Source: Galeopsis tetrahit (taxonomy: Eukaryota > Streptophyta > Magnoliopsida > Lamiales > Lamiaceae). From it: a stretch of DNA of 64,000 bases. Made by a program: the position numbers and the translations under genes. Location: contig OY776125.1 in assembly GCA_963675135.1 (NCBI GenBank), positions 63,253,441 through 63,317,440 of the forward strand, in the 5' to 3' direction. Positions 1-11,130 of the stretch are shown piece after piece. The notes under the pieces were generated by a model. The model was not told the DNA's origin, did no database searches, and was given only the letters and a program-made list of their open reading frames with translations. How positions within the stretch are numbered: position 1 is the first letter of the stretch; every line of letters begins with the position of its first letter.

Positions 1-128
1 AGTGCCAATAATTCCCCACAAAGGAGATGGGGAATGTGGTCCCATAATAATTTCCCACAAAGGAGTTGGGGGCCACAAGAGTTGGGGACCACATTGTTGG
101 GGGACTATTATTGGGTATTGGGATTAAT
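1..128 (+). repeat. 3' end of an LTR, same family as the solo LTR at 20341-22075
   Basis: This stretch matches the last part of the solo LTR (about 21944-22066) almost base for base, including the repeated 'tcccacaaaggag' words and 'gggattaat'. The match stops at 128, about nine bases short of the expected LTR end (...CCCAACA). The sequence then passes directly into the copia extra ORF. The rest of the LTR lies left of the window, so it cannot be told whether it is a solo LTR or part of a full element. Confidence 0.8.
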
Positions 129-131
129 CAT

Positions 132-2937
132 CAGCTAAGACTGGTGCTCTTTTCTTCTTTTCATGGCTCTTGGCCACTTCTCCTTCAGCAATATCTTAAG
201 CAGTCTTGCTCTACTTTGGAGTAGGTTCATCATCAATTCTAAACTCAGCATGCAAGTCCAGGCTGTTTGGAAAATCAGTGAAGGTCTCTTCTCTTCTCTT
301 CTCTTGCTCTTGCTCTTCTTTGCTTTCTTGACCTTCCCCCTGACTTGGACATCTTCAGCTGACTTGTCCAAGCCTGCTGATTCTCCACCTGGCCTTTGCT
401 GCCATCTAGCACTTTCTTCTTGGACAGAGGCCATAGAGTTCTTCAATGCAATAACTAATTGCTCTTCTTCATCAAGATCCTCTATCTCCATCACTTTCTT
501 GCCCTTCGCTTCAGCTTCAGGCACTTGCTCTTTTCCTTTGTTGCCTTCACCAATCTTCAAGGCACCTTTGGCTCTAGCTCTTTCCCTTTCCCCCTTTTTG
601 GTAGCATCAAAACATTGGGGCTTAAGGTCACTCATAGTAGTAGCTAGTAGAGATTGGGCTTGATTCAGGGACTTGATCTCCTCAAGAAGGTAAACATTCT
701 CATCATGAATGTTTTGCATCCTGTCACTGCTCATGCTAAGGATAGCAAGAACATGCTTCATTTTCTGCTCAACAACCTCCTCCATCGTGGCTTTAAGTGA
801 TGCAACAAGGTTGGCCTTGAGAAATTCAGTGAGATTGGCCACTGCAGATTCAGAGATCTTGGTAAGAACTTCTTCAGAGAATTTGGCTGATGCTTCCTTG
901 ACCATTGCCATTCTCATCTCTTCAGCCCTTCTCTTCTGAAGAGCACTCTTCTTTCAATTTGCTTGCTTCACAACCAACTTTAGAGCCTTGACATTTTTGT
1001 TGTGGTTGTCAAGAAGCAACTTATGATCCCTTTTCACAGATTTGGTGAAATCTTCCATGCTTTCCTTGGCCTTCTGAACTTCAGTAAAGATGGTCTGCAG
1101 CCCAGACTCAACTCCACTGATCCTTGCTTCTATTGTAGGCAACACCACATCCTCTGAACCAGTCAGCCTCATCTCCACTGAGGCAAGTGTTCTGCCTTAT
1201 TCATACAAGGCTTCTAAGGTATGTGCATGAGCAATTCCCACTTGTTGGGCCAATGTGTCCAACTTTACTGAATGCTCCATAAGTGCAGCATTGGATAGAC
1301 CTGCATCAGCTTGAACAGGAGCATCTGTAAATACATCTTCAGCAAAAATTTGGTCAAGTGTCACACCTGCAGTATCTGCAAAGAAAATTTATTAGTAAAA
1401 TCACCCTCTCCACCCTCAACTTCTTTTTCATAAGGCCCTGACTCATCAACAAGCTTCTTCTCATTTTAAACTAAGTTCTTTTCTCCATGTTCATAAATGA
1501 TCTCACGATCATGAAGGGCAGGCCTCCTCTCATCAAGGGATTCTTGAAGTTCGGATTTGACTTCAAGAATAACCTATCCTTCCTCACTTACTCCATCTCC
1601 CTCTTGAGGTGGTACACTCACTATCTTAGTAATGACTACTTCACTTTCATCCTTATCACCCTCTAGTTTTTCAGGACTATTCTCCTTTTCAACTCCATCT
1701 CCTAAACCTGCATTCTCTACATCCTCAACAGGATTTATAGAGAGCAGTTGTTGGGAGATCACAGTGCTTGGGCATACCAAGGCCACTGAGTCATCATGAA
1801 TGGTTAAAAGCTGGTCAGTGTCCAACTCTTCTAACACTAATGAGGTTTTAACCAAACTAGCTTCCCCTTTGGAAGTCTCAACATCATCCAGCTGTGCCTC
1901 AGGCTCAATTGAACCTTCATGGGCTGATGTATCTTTGACTGTGTCACCAACATTGGTTAACACCTCTGAAGTTTCAGAGTCCTTTGCACCTTCATATGTA
2001 AGGTAATGTACCTTACTCACTTAAGGACCAGGAGGGTTAGGGTTTGTGGGATCATCATCATCATCATTAGAACTACTATCAGGATGTTTAATCTCTTTAG
2101 CAATTCTCTCCTTCTCTTCAGCAATGTTGTCCTCCACTAGTTTGGCAAAGACAACTTCATTTGTCAGGAACCTTGTCTTCTGAACACCAGAGAAGTGTAG
2201 AAGTCTGTTCTCCTCTATTTGCCACCAACTAGCACCTTTATCCTGAATGATCTGTGCAATTTCCATGATAGTCTTATCTTTTACCTCTACTAACGTTCTA
2301 AGATCATGGAAGGTTTTCTGTGATCTGGGGAATTCAAATAGGTTGGGATATAGATGGTCCACATTTTCTCTTGCTACTCCTCTGAGCATACCTTAATAGG
2401 TATACTCCTCCTCATCTCCATCAGACTGGGGACTTTGGGTTATGGGAGTGTTAGAAATGTGTTCAGGAGGGTTGGATTCTGGATTGGGTCAGAGACATTG
2501 GGCTCAGCAATGGTTGTTTCAGGTGCTTTCGAGAGCAATGTTCCTGGAGGGAGTTTACTTAAGGGTGTGGGTTCTAACAATGCAGCTTCAAGAAATCTTG
2601 AGTATGATAACATAGTTGAATCAAGAGGAAATTCTAATCTTGATTCATCAACTGAAATATCTGCCAATAGGTCAATTGGACTTCTTTGAGTTGTTCCCTC
2701 TGGAGAATATCTCTTGGTAAGATCTAAGGGAACTATGGTTTGATTTTCAGGGGAGTTGGGCTCTAAATGATGGGTTTCTGGGAGATTGGATTCAGGGGTT
2801 CTAGCATCAGGGGAGTTGGTCTTAGACTTGGATTTCGACCCTGATCTGCTTTCAGCTCTACTTTCCTTGAGTGCCCTCCTCAAGGTCTCCTCCTCCTGCA
2901 AACTTACCATCTTTTCAGAAGGCTTGGCCCTTGATGA
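132..2937 (-). pseudogene. Distal part of the copia A extra ORF (env-like position)
   Basis: Minus-strand open stretches at 2440-2910, 2021-2389, 1574-2020, 954-1178 and 135-917 together look like one long, broken protein. It is Ser/Pro/Glu-rich ('NSPE'-like words near 2700-2830), has an Asp run near 2055 and then an acidic region. The C-terminal part (about 700-920) is heptad-like and Leu/Lys/Glu-rich, probably coiled coil. The pieces at 2021-2389 and 1574-2020 share one frame separated by a single stop. No catalytic domain is recognised. It lies downstream of RNase H, where Sireviruses carry an env-like or other extra ORF; that equivalence is inferred from position only. The ORF ends at 135, next to the LTR fragment. 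Confidence 0.6.
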
Positions 2938-3642
2938 GGATCCACAAGTGCAAAGTAATGAAAAAAAGGGATCCTTTGGTCATACATGATGGGCCAATTA
3001 CAAGGGCAAGAGCTAAGAAGATAAATGAGACATTGACGAGCTTAGTTGCTGAAATGAGAGAAAATGTGCAAGACAAGCCCAAAGAAGGCCTAGTAGTGAA
3101 TGTTATTGGGCTGGACTACGTTTACAAAGATGTCATGAATCTAATTTGGGCAAAAGACATAATTCTAAGTGCACAGGCCTTAAAAAACGTGGCACACATG
3201 AAGCCCATCAGATTTATCATTTTATTTTTAATATTATTAGTTATTTAGACTATTTACATTTTCTAGGAAATTCAAAGAGTCATAAGTTACATTTTTAGCT
3301 TTGAATTGAGTCTTTAGTGGCCTTTTAAGACCATAAGTGTAGGTTATAAATGTATTGAATCATAGGAGTTACTTTTTAGCCTATAAATAGGCCTTGTATT
3401 CCTTTGGGAATAGGACACCACGTTTAATACGAATTCCATAAGTTGATTGCTTATATTCTCTTTGTGAGGTTGAATTATTTGAGAACATATCAAGAATCTT
3501 GAGCAAGATCTTGTGGCGTTCAATCATACCAAGGTTCTTGGCTCTTCTATAGTCAACGGGTCAAGGTTCTTGGCTCTTCTATAGCCAACGGGTCAAGGTT
3601 TAATTTATACGTTGGGTTCTTAGATCATTATATCTAATGGGT
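2938..3642 (+). mobile_element. Ty3/gypsy C-terminal tail plus LTR-like sequence inside the copia extra ORF
   Basis: Plus-strand reading from about 2941 to 3248 gives a polyprotein tail with the motif GPITRARAKKINE, a hallmark of the C-terminus of many plant gypsy elements. After the stop comes AT-rich DNA with a TATA-like 'tataaatagg' (about 3391) and a twice-repeated word 'ggttcttggctcttctatag' (about 3530-3600). That is the layout of an LTR promoter and R-U5 region. The copia extra ORF reads up to this block on both sides, so it is an insertion. The flanks show only a weak similarity (ggatcc / gggtcc), so borders are good to about 10 bases. A complete gypsy element is absent. Confidence 0.55.
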
Positions 3643-4819
3643 CCTTCGTCTCTATCCACATCAGCCCTTCCCTTGCTTGGCCTAGAGCTGCCACTTTCTT
3701 CCTCCACTAGGACAACATCCATGTTCCTCTTCTTAGAAGCAGATTTCTTCTTACTCTTCTTTATTGCCATTGGGAACTTTTCCCTTAGTTCCTCGGAATC
3801 TGATGGCACATTAACTCCTTCTTCAGCAACTTTCTCCAACTCTGCTAAAGTATCAGTATCCTCTTCTGAGAGGATTGGGCCATCTTTCTTGTATTCACCA
3901 CTCTAGCCTTTGTTCTAGGCTTTAGCTTGGGCTTTTGTTCCACCTCCTCAGCAGGTTTGGCCACCTGCATCTTCCTCTTTTTTGTCTTCTTGGACAGCTT
4001 CCTGAACATTATCTTTTGAGCTGGAAGAGGTTTGGCAAATGTTTGCATTTGGGAATAATGGGAGAACATTTCTATCAGGAGACTTGCCATAGTGCAATAT
4101 CTCAGTTTTCCTTCCATCACCACCTTCATGTGAGCTTTTACTTTGAACTTTGCCTTCTCCTTCATCATCTCTCCCATGATGAAGTCTCGCCAATTGAATT
4201 TGATGCCCTTATTACTAGCATCAATCACAGCAGCCATTATTCTTATCCTTGGCTGGCTCACTTGTTCCAAGCTTCCAGTATTGTTCAAAATACTCTTGGT
4301 GACCACTTCAAACAATGTTTGAAACTCAGATTTCAATGTGTTCTTGTGCTGAGTGGAAGATATTGGACCTGGAGTTTAAAGCCATTCTTGAGCAATGTCT
4401 TGTTCATGCCCAACACCATAAGTTTCAGGATTCCTTCCCTCTAAAGGCAATCCAAAGGCATCTTCTAAATCCTCCTCTAAGAATTTGATAGTGTGTGAGC
4501 TTTCCTCTTCTTGACCTTCTTCAACATAGGCCAATCTAGTTTGTATTGCTCCTCCAGTACCCTTACCCTTCCATTTCAAAAAGGCAAAGAATTCAACCAT
4601 GTATTGCTCAAGGCATGAGCTTGGCTTGGTCTCCATGAACTTCTGAAGTTCAGCCCCTCTTAGCCATCTGAGAGTAATAGTGACTTCAGGCAGTTCACTC
4701 TCAAAAGAAATGATTGGTTCGAATGTGAGGTTGTTCTTGTGGCTAAGGTAAGAAAAATCAATGTCTAACTTCTCATTATAGAAGTCAACAAGCTTGTCTT
4801 GTCTGATTTTGGGTGCCAT
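3643..4819 (-). pseudogene. N-terminal part of the copia A extra ORF
   Basis: Starts at an ATG at 4819 (MAPKIRQDK) and runs through open stretches 4376-4819, 3845-4336 and 3600-3839, separated by frame changes. The first 147 residues look globular (many Phe/Trp/Leu, then an acidic EEGQEEE segment). The following part contains Lys-rich nuclear-type stretches (KKTKKRKM, KKSKKKSASKKR). I do not recognise a named domain with certainty; it resembles the plant transposon-protein segment found beside some retroelement pol genes. Function unknown. Continues at 132-2937 beyond an insertion. Confidence 0.6.
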
Positions 4820-5562
4820 TGATGAACTATAAGAAAAGCTTGAGAGAGTTTTTGAAAAATCTGGTTAGGGTTTGAGTGTTGTAAGAATGCGTAGGAGTGA
4901 ATGAATGGATTTGGGCTTCTTAAGACTTGAGTATATTCCAAAAGGAATGTATGTCATTGAGTTGGTGAGTCTTAAGGCAATTCAACAGTTTGTAAATGAG
5001 GAAATCAAACATTGGATGGTCAGGATTAATTCAGGGGAGTTGGCCAGTTAATGATCCAACGGCTCAAATTTGATTTCAAGGTTCAAAACTGTTTTATCAA
5101 AAACGTGGGATAAGAAGTTAAAGCTTTTTATGGTTGTGGGAGTTATCAAGGTAGATTGTGGGCTTAAAGTTTTAATGCAAACAAGAATTGAATCTTTTGC
5201 ATTAAATGCTTCAAAAGTGACCTTTTAGGTAGGCTACAAATTAAATCTTTGTAAATGTGAAGGCTTGAAGAGGAATAGGACAGCCATCAAAATAGGCAAT
5301 GATTACCCAAAATAGGTGCTTATCAAACCTAGATTTGTTTTGATAGCTATTTCAGCTTATCTGGCCCCACATGGACAACTGTCTTGACCCAAATCTCCTG
5401 ACGTGGGCCCAGACCAATGAATTGATCTGCCCAACTTGTCTGATCAATTTTGGGTTATCTCTCATGAGATTCGGTAGACTTTATCTTCATTCAAGATATC
5501 TTTTGTCCAAGTCTGCTGAAGAACAATTCTTATTCCCCCTTGATTATTGAACTCCATTAGGC
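4820..5562 (-). other. Spacer between copia A RNase H and the extra ORF
   Basis: No ORF of note. The sequence is AT-rich and lies between the pol stop at 5563 and the extra-ORF start at 4819. It probably holds the leader of the extra ORF, since Sirevirus env-like ORFs need a separate expression route (inference). Confidence 0.5.
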
Positions 5563-6923
5563 TTACTTGTCCAACTTTCCTGAATCAAGAAGTCCCAACT
5601 CTGCTAAAAGTTCCATGAACCTTGCTTCAGCTAGAGGTTTGGTTAGAATATCAGCCTTTTGGTGATCTGTATGGATTTTCACCAATTTGATGTCCTTCTT
5701 CTCCACATGGTCTCTTATGAAGTGATGCTTGATGTCCACATTCTTGCATCTTGTATGCAACACTGGATTCTGTGATATTGCTATTGCACTGTTGTTGTCA
5801 CAAAATATTGGCACTTCAGGGGAGTTGACATTATAGTCCTTGAGTTGTTGTCTCAACCAAAGGATTTGAGCACAACAACTTCCAGCTGCAATATATTCAG
5901 CTTCAGTAGTTGAAGTTGCCACAGTGTTTTGCTTCTTTGAGAATCAAGAGATGAGCTTGCTTCCCAAGAATTGGCATGTTCCAGAGGTGGACTTCCTATC
6001 AATTCTGCACCCTCTATAGTATGCATCTGAGTAGCCAGTTATCTTAAGGTTGTCATCTGCTGGATACCAAAGGCCAACATTTCCAGTGCCTTTGAGGTAT
6101 CTCAAGATTCTCTTTGTAGTTTCTAGATGACTCTTTTTAGGATTAGCTTGGAACCTTGCACATACACCTACTGCAAAGGTGATATCAGGTTTACTGGTTG
6201 TGAGGTAGAGGAGTGATCCAATGATTTCTCTATACTCAGTAGAGTTGGTTGAAACACCACTCTCATCTGGATCCATTTTCCAGTTGGTGTTCATTGGGAT
6301 CCTTACAGGTTTTCTTGTTGAACATCCAAACTTTTTGATCATTTCCCTTGTGTACTTGGCTTGGTTGATGAAAATTCCTTCTTTTGATTGCTTGACTTGA
6401 AGTCCGAAGAAGAAACTCATCAGCCCCATCATTAACATCTCAAACTTGCTTTGCATGATCTTTGAGAACTTTTCACAAAGTTTCTCATTTGGTGATCCAA
6501 ATATGATGTCATCCACATATATTTGGACAAGTATGATGTCTTCTCCTTCACAAATTCTGAACAAGGTTCTGTCCACTGTCCCTTTGACAAAACCATGATT
6601 CAACAGAAAATGTGACAAGTTGTCATACCAAGCTCTTGGAGCTTGCTTAAGTCCATAAAGGGCTTTCTTGAGTCTGTACACCTTATTTCCATCTTCAAAC
6701 CCTGGGGGTTGCTCCACATAGACTTCTTCTTTGAGCACTCCATTCAGAAAAACGCTCTTGACATCCATTTGATAGACTTTGAACCTTTTGTGGGTAGCAT
6801 ATGCTAGGAATAGCCTTATTGCTTCAAGTCTTGCCACAGGTGCAAATGTCTCATCATAGTCTATGCCTTCTGATTGACAATAACCCTTTGCCACCAATCT
6901 GGCCTTGTTTCTAACTATCACAT
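5563..6923 (-). pseudogene. Copia A reverse transcriptase and RNase H
   Basis: RT motifs in order: KARLVAKGY, DYDETFAPVARLEAIR, YQMDVKSVFLNG, EQPPGFE, LKKALYGLKQAPRAWY, the catalytic YVDDI (about 6510-6530), GSLLYLTTSKPDI, RKSTSG. RNase H follows with STTEAEYIAAGSCC, DNNSAI, KHHFIRDHVE and DILTKPLAE. An in-frame TGA at 5941-5943 falls where copia proteins have Trp (LISW), separating RT from RNase H. At 6923 the RT N-terminus is cut by a 6.76 kb LTR element. The missing part resumes at 13690 in the same orientation, past the CACAT duplication. Confidence 0.92.
6919..6923. repeat. Left target site duplication CACAT
   Basis: CACAT at 6919-6923 and again at 13685-13689 directly bracket the TG...CA ends of the inserted LTR element. 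Removing the element and one copy restores continuity of the copia RT region. Confidence 0.93.
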
Positions 6924-7660
6924 TGATGCGGCCTAAAATCGTCATCCCGTAAGAAGTCGACACGTGTATAGAGTATAGGATTGATGAGAGGATACGAGCT
7001 TAAAGAGGACTCCTCAAAATAGAGAATCTCATCCGCGTGTCCCTCCGGAGGGAGCTCCATCCAAGGACCTCAGGGGAGAGATATCAGGAAGACCTGGTCC
7101 TGAGGGGAATTAGTTGGCCGAAAGCTTAGGCGAGGTACCATATAAAACGGGATAAGATTGGATAGAGGAAGACTCATTCTTTCTCTACTCAATGGCTGAA
7201 ATCTAGAGGAGGAAGTGGTTGCGTCTTTTCAGGGATTGGGAGTTCAAAGGTAGGTGGACTAATTCAAAAATGGGGCAAGCTGCAGATCCGAGATAAGGGG
7301 AAAACCTAACTTCCCCTCAGGTAGAATTCCTATACAAATAGGAAAGCTTAGGCACATTTATATTTTTACGATCTCTAACATCATTTTTACACACTGAGTC
7401 TTTTACTTGATACTCATATACCTCTTGAGGATCTCTTTGACGATCAGAGGACTCTCTAGTCCTTACCTAATACGAAAATACGCTTACTGACTTAAGCACC
7501 GGAGTGTCCGCGCGGACTCCCCTCCGGCGTATTTTTTGCAGGTTCTCGAGAGGCTAATCCTAAGAAGACATTACATTCGAGGATCATTCATACTAGAGTG
7601 AAATCCCGAATATTTAATCCACGGGATATACAATCTAACCGTGCAAATTATTGCACAACA
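6924..7660 (+). repeat. 5' LTR of the LARD-like element
   Basis: Starts TGATGCGGCC and ends TTGCACAACA. Compared with the 3' LTR, the TATA-type word at 7331 reads 'tatacaaata' here and 'tataaatagg' there, so the 5' promoter copy carries a substitution in its likely TATA box. Confidence 0.92.
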
Positions 7661-7662
7661 AC

Positions 7663-7680
7663 TGGCGCCGTCTGTGGGAA
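7663..7680 (+). other. Primer binding site of the LARD-like element
   Basis: TGGCGCCGTCTGTGGGAA, two bases after the 5' LTR. The same 18-mer, in reverse complement, sits beside the 5' LTRs of gypsy B (27603-27620) and gypsy C (43919-43936). It should pair with a tRNA 3' end reading ...GGCGCCA; I do not name the tRNA. Confidence 0.88.
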
Positions 7681-7974
7681 CGTCTAAGGGATCTTCTCAC
7701 GATTTTCTATCTGTTTGAACTATGGGCGGAGAGAATAACACAATCACGCCTACTCTAGGGAAGTTCGGGAAAATAACTTGTATTCGTTTCTTCAAGGGCA
7801 AATCTGTCCCCCGCACCTGTAAAAGGTCAGAACCTGATGGAAGAGGCTCGAGACACCCCTATCTCTACAGGGGGTGATATTGTTGGCACGTCTAGAGCCC
7901 TCGGGAGTGGACCTGGCAAGGAGATACCTCCCGCCGCTGCAGGGGATGACAACATTCGTGCCCCTCCACGAGCA

Positions 7975-8200
7975 ACAGAGTATTCAGGACCCCGAGGTCC
8001 AGAATCCAAACTTGGAGGTACGAGGTGGAGTATTCAGGGCCCCGAGGTCTAGGATCCCAGGATCGGATCTGGAGGTACGAGGCAGAGTATTCAGGACCCC
8101 GAGGTCCATAATCAAAACTTGGAGGTATGAGGAAGAGTATTTAGGGCCTCGAGGTCCAAAATCTAAACGTGGGAGTACGAGGCAGAGATATGATAAGTGC
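7975..8200 (+). repeat. Tandem repeat, about 51-55 bp unit, four copies
   Basis: The words 'gtattcaggaccccgaggtc' and 'tacgaggcagag' recur at about 7980, 8031, 8086 and 8138. The small ORFs seen here on both strands are by-products of the repeat. Confidence 0.8.
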
Positions 8201-8574
8201 ATCGGTACTACAGGTTAGTACAGGTGTTTGATAGAGCCTAAAGTATTAGATCTTTTATAATAATTTGATATTGCTATGAGCATATTTTAATGATATTGAC
8301 ATATATGACACGAACTTATTTTTTCCATTGAATTAAGCATGATTCTCCTAAGCTTACATGATTGATACTCTAGAAACGATCTTAGAATTGAGAATTACTT
8401 GAAATCGTAGAAGCATGGGTAAGCAATTCACATGTTGAGTCTTGTGATTACTTCTTTATGTGGTAGAATTAATGATTAGACGTTGATGATGATTATGATT
8501 TTGGAAGCAAAGATTAACATAATTATTGTTTTTATGGCACACGATTAACATGTTTCCATATTTTAGATATAATT

Positions 8575-8895
8575 TCATATTACAGACCTAGTCTATCCAG
8601 GTTCTGGAGGATCTCTGGGTAGGTTCAAAAGATTTCAGATTATAGATTAAGTCTATCCAGGTTCTGGAGGATCTCTGGGTAGGTTCAGAAGATTTCAGAT
8701 TATAGATTAAGTCTATCCAGGTTCTAGAGGATCTCTGGGTAGGTTCAGAAGATTTCAGATTATAGATTAAGTCTATCCAGGTTCTGGAGGATCTCTGTGT
8801 AGGTTCAGAAGATTTCAGATTATAGATTAAGTCTATCCAGGTTCTGGAGGATCTCTGGGTAAGTTCAGAAGGTTTCAGATTATAGGTTGATTCTA
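8575..8895 (+). repeat. Tandem repeat, exact 60 bp unit, about five copies
   Basis: 'gtctatccaggttctggagg' recurs at intervals of exactly 60 bases (about 8591, 8651, 8711, 8771, 8831), with a decayed sixth copy near 8891. Copies differ at only a few positions, so the array is young or homogenised. Confidence 0.92.
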
Positions 8896-10290
8896 TCCAA
8901 GTCCAGGAGGATTTCGGGATAAGCTCGGAAATGGAAAGTGAAGATTGAGCCTATTTAGGTCCCTGAGATCAAGGTCAATAGCCCTAAACAGACAAAACGA
9001 TAAGTCCGAAAACTAGAGTGAGTGAGAGGATGATTGATTACCTGAAGCGGGTAGAGAACTTGAGTATCTCACCCTCGAAGAGGTGAGGCAAGCCAAGAGG
9101 CTGGAGGTGAAACCAGTTAGTGGAGAGAGGAAGAGAGAATCTACAGCAAGGAGGTCCAGCCCAGAAGCTCCCTGAAACTCCGGAGGAACAGGAAACCGCA
9201 ATACTGCGGGAGGATCAAAGAAAATGATCCCCTTCTGAGATTTGTGATTAGAGAGACTAATCATCTTATCGAGACTGGAGGTCTTGGAGAGGGTACAGGT
9301 TTCAGGTTTGAGATCAAAAGAGACTTGATTTGCATTCTTTAATTATTTCATATTTAAATTATATAATTGAGGCTTATGAAGCTTATCTGAGCACTTGAGA
9401 GCCTGTGCTGGAAGCCCTTTTTGGTGTATCTTTACAGGATCAATTTGGGATTGATATACGAGTAAACCTGGAGAACCTAGAAGTACTAAAGGAGCTCGAG
9501 AGAGCAAGATTACCGAAGAAAGAATGGAGCCATGGAAAACCAGCCGAGTCGCTGGACCATAACACCTAACCTGTTATTGGGCTGATCCCCAAATGACGAG
9601 TACATTTGGAACCACCGGTTAGTACATGTATTTGATAAAGTTAGAGAGGTTAGATCTTTTTACAATGACTTGAGGTCATAATGAGTATGACATGGATGGG
9701 TTATGATTATTGGTTGATTTGATGTGACTAATATATGAGAACCATGCTTATTTCTTATTGCATTAAGTACAGCCCCCATGAATTTTTATGATTATTTTGC
9801 GTAGGTGCTCTGAATATGAGAATGACTTGATGATCTCAGTAAGTATGAGTAGAAAACCCGCATGTTGAGTTTATGTGGTTATTATATGCTTTATAATTCA
9901 TGATTGAGGATGGATGGTGGTCCATGCTTTTAAAATATGAGGCTAAATATCTTTGAATTATGTGTGATTGACATGCCTAGATATTCTAGATATGATTTTA
10001 GATTTCAGATTAAGTTCGTCCAGATCCTGTGAGGCTTCTGGGTAAACCAGGAGATCGAGTGTAAAAGATTGGGTCGAAGAATATGAAGACTGACAGTCTG
10101 TCAAAGCTGGCTAGCTCCGTAGAGCCCAAGGGGCAAGGAAAAATAACATTTGTGATAGCACAAGGAGAATCTACTGAGCCCATGATTGGGGCGATCGAAG
10201 AAGGGGATGACTAAAGGAAAGAAATTCTAGAAGAGCTGAATAAAGGACCAGCCCCTGCAGCTTCTTGAGAAGCTCGAGCTTTGCGGTTAA
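8896..10290 (+). other. Non-coding interior of the LARD-like element
   Basis: No sustained reading frame. Phrases such as 'gattagtacatgtatttgataaagtt' variants (near 8216 and 9620) and the 'cagattaagtc' words near 10005 are shared with the repeat blocks. This suggests older rounds of internal duplication. Confidence 0.5.
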
Positions 10291-10464
10291 GATACTGCAT
10301 CTTGGTGGCCAATTATACAAGTGATCGTTGACTCATCCCTATCTAAGATGTCTCCCGAAGGAGATTACATGATAAAAGAAACCCATGAAGGATGTGCAGG
10401 TAGTCATGAGGGCTACAAGGCTACGGTAAAGAAGGATATACCCAAGAGTCGATCTATTAGGTGA
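10291..10464 (+). pseudogene. Relic of a gypsy integrase N-terminal zinc-binding region
   Basis: One plus-strand frame reads WWPIIQ, then EGDYMIKETHEGCAGSHEGY, before a TGA at 10462. This matches the order in gypsy B of DWRAPIIHYLK followed by EGNYVIREIHEGCGGSHTGF, with most of the intervening residues lost. A stop at 10288 lies just upstream. It is the only recognisable pol trace in this element and ties it to the Tat lineage. Non-functional. Confidence 0.65.
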
Positions 10465-11130
10465 GTAAGATCATATAGGGTGTTGAGATGCGATATTCGG
10501 AGACGAGCATGATGACGGACCTTGAAAATGTCTTACACTTCGATGCTTAAAGGGGCTGATGAAGGGTCTAGGCCTACTACCTCCGAGATGCTGATATGAA
10601 GCCACGTAAGTGAAAAGTGTATATTTTACTTTTTTACTTTAGATTTTACTTTATGATATGATATGAATTACCTAGACGTAGTTGTTTAGAGTATAAAACC
10701 TCGAAGCATATGAGCATTTGCTAAGGCTTCAAGAAATGATTGATTTGAGAAATGATAAGGTGATTACTTAGGAGAATTTCGTGATTGAATCGAGAGAATG
10801 ATTGAGAATTTAGGCATGGTTTAGAACGTTTTTTTTATTAGTGATGAGTCAATTTTTTTCTAAATTATGTTAAATTGTATGTTTATCTTTGATGAATATT
10901 TGAAGATTTTATGAGATGTGATGAAAACATTTTGAGATTTTTAGAAATTTGTATGAGCACATATTTCCTAACAATTTAAGATATGATTCATAAGCATACT
11001 TTGAGCATTCTGAAACGCGTGAGGGCTAACCACCCTGAGTAGCCGGATGGCTAAGTTTGAAAATTAGAAGTGATGAAATGATGAATGATCTGTAGATTAC
11101 CGAACATATATGAGATATGAGAAGTCAAAA

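Noticed and set aside
163..663. Plus-strand ORF of 166 codons
   Set aside because: It is the reverse of the copia extra ORF; its composition (Leu/Phe/Ser runs) is that of an antisense shadow.
7984..8218. Overlapping ORFs on both strands with repeated 'PRGPE' words
   Set aside because: They arise from the 51-55 bp tandem repeat and have no independent support.
8575..8895. CRISPR-like array because of regular 60-bp spacing
   Set aside because: The whole unit is repeated without unique spacers, inside a plant LTR element.
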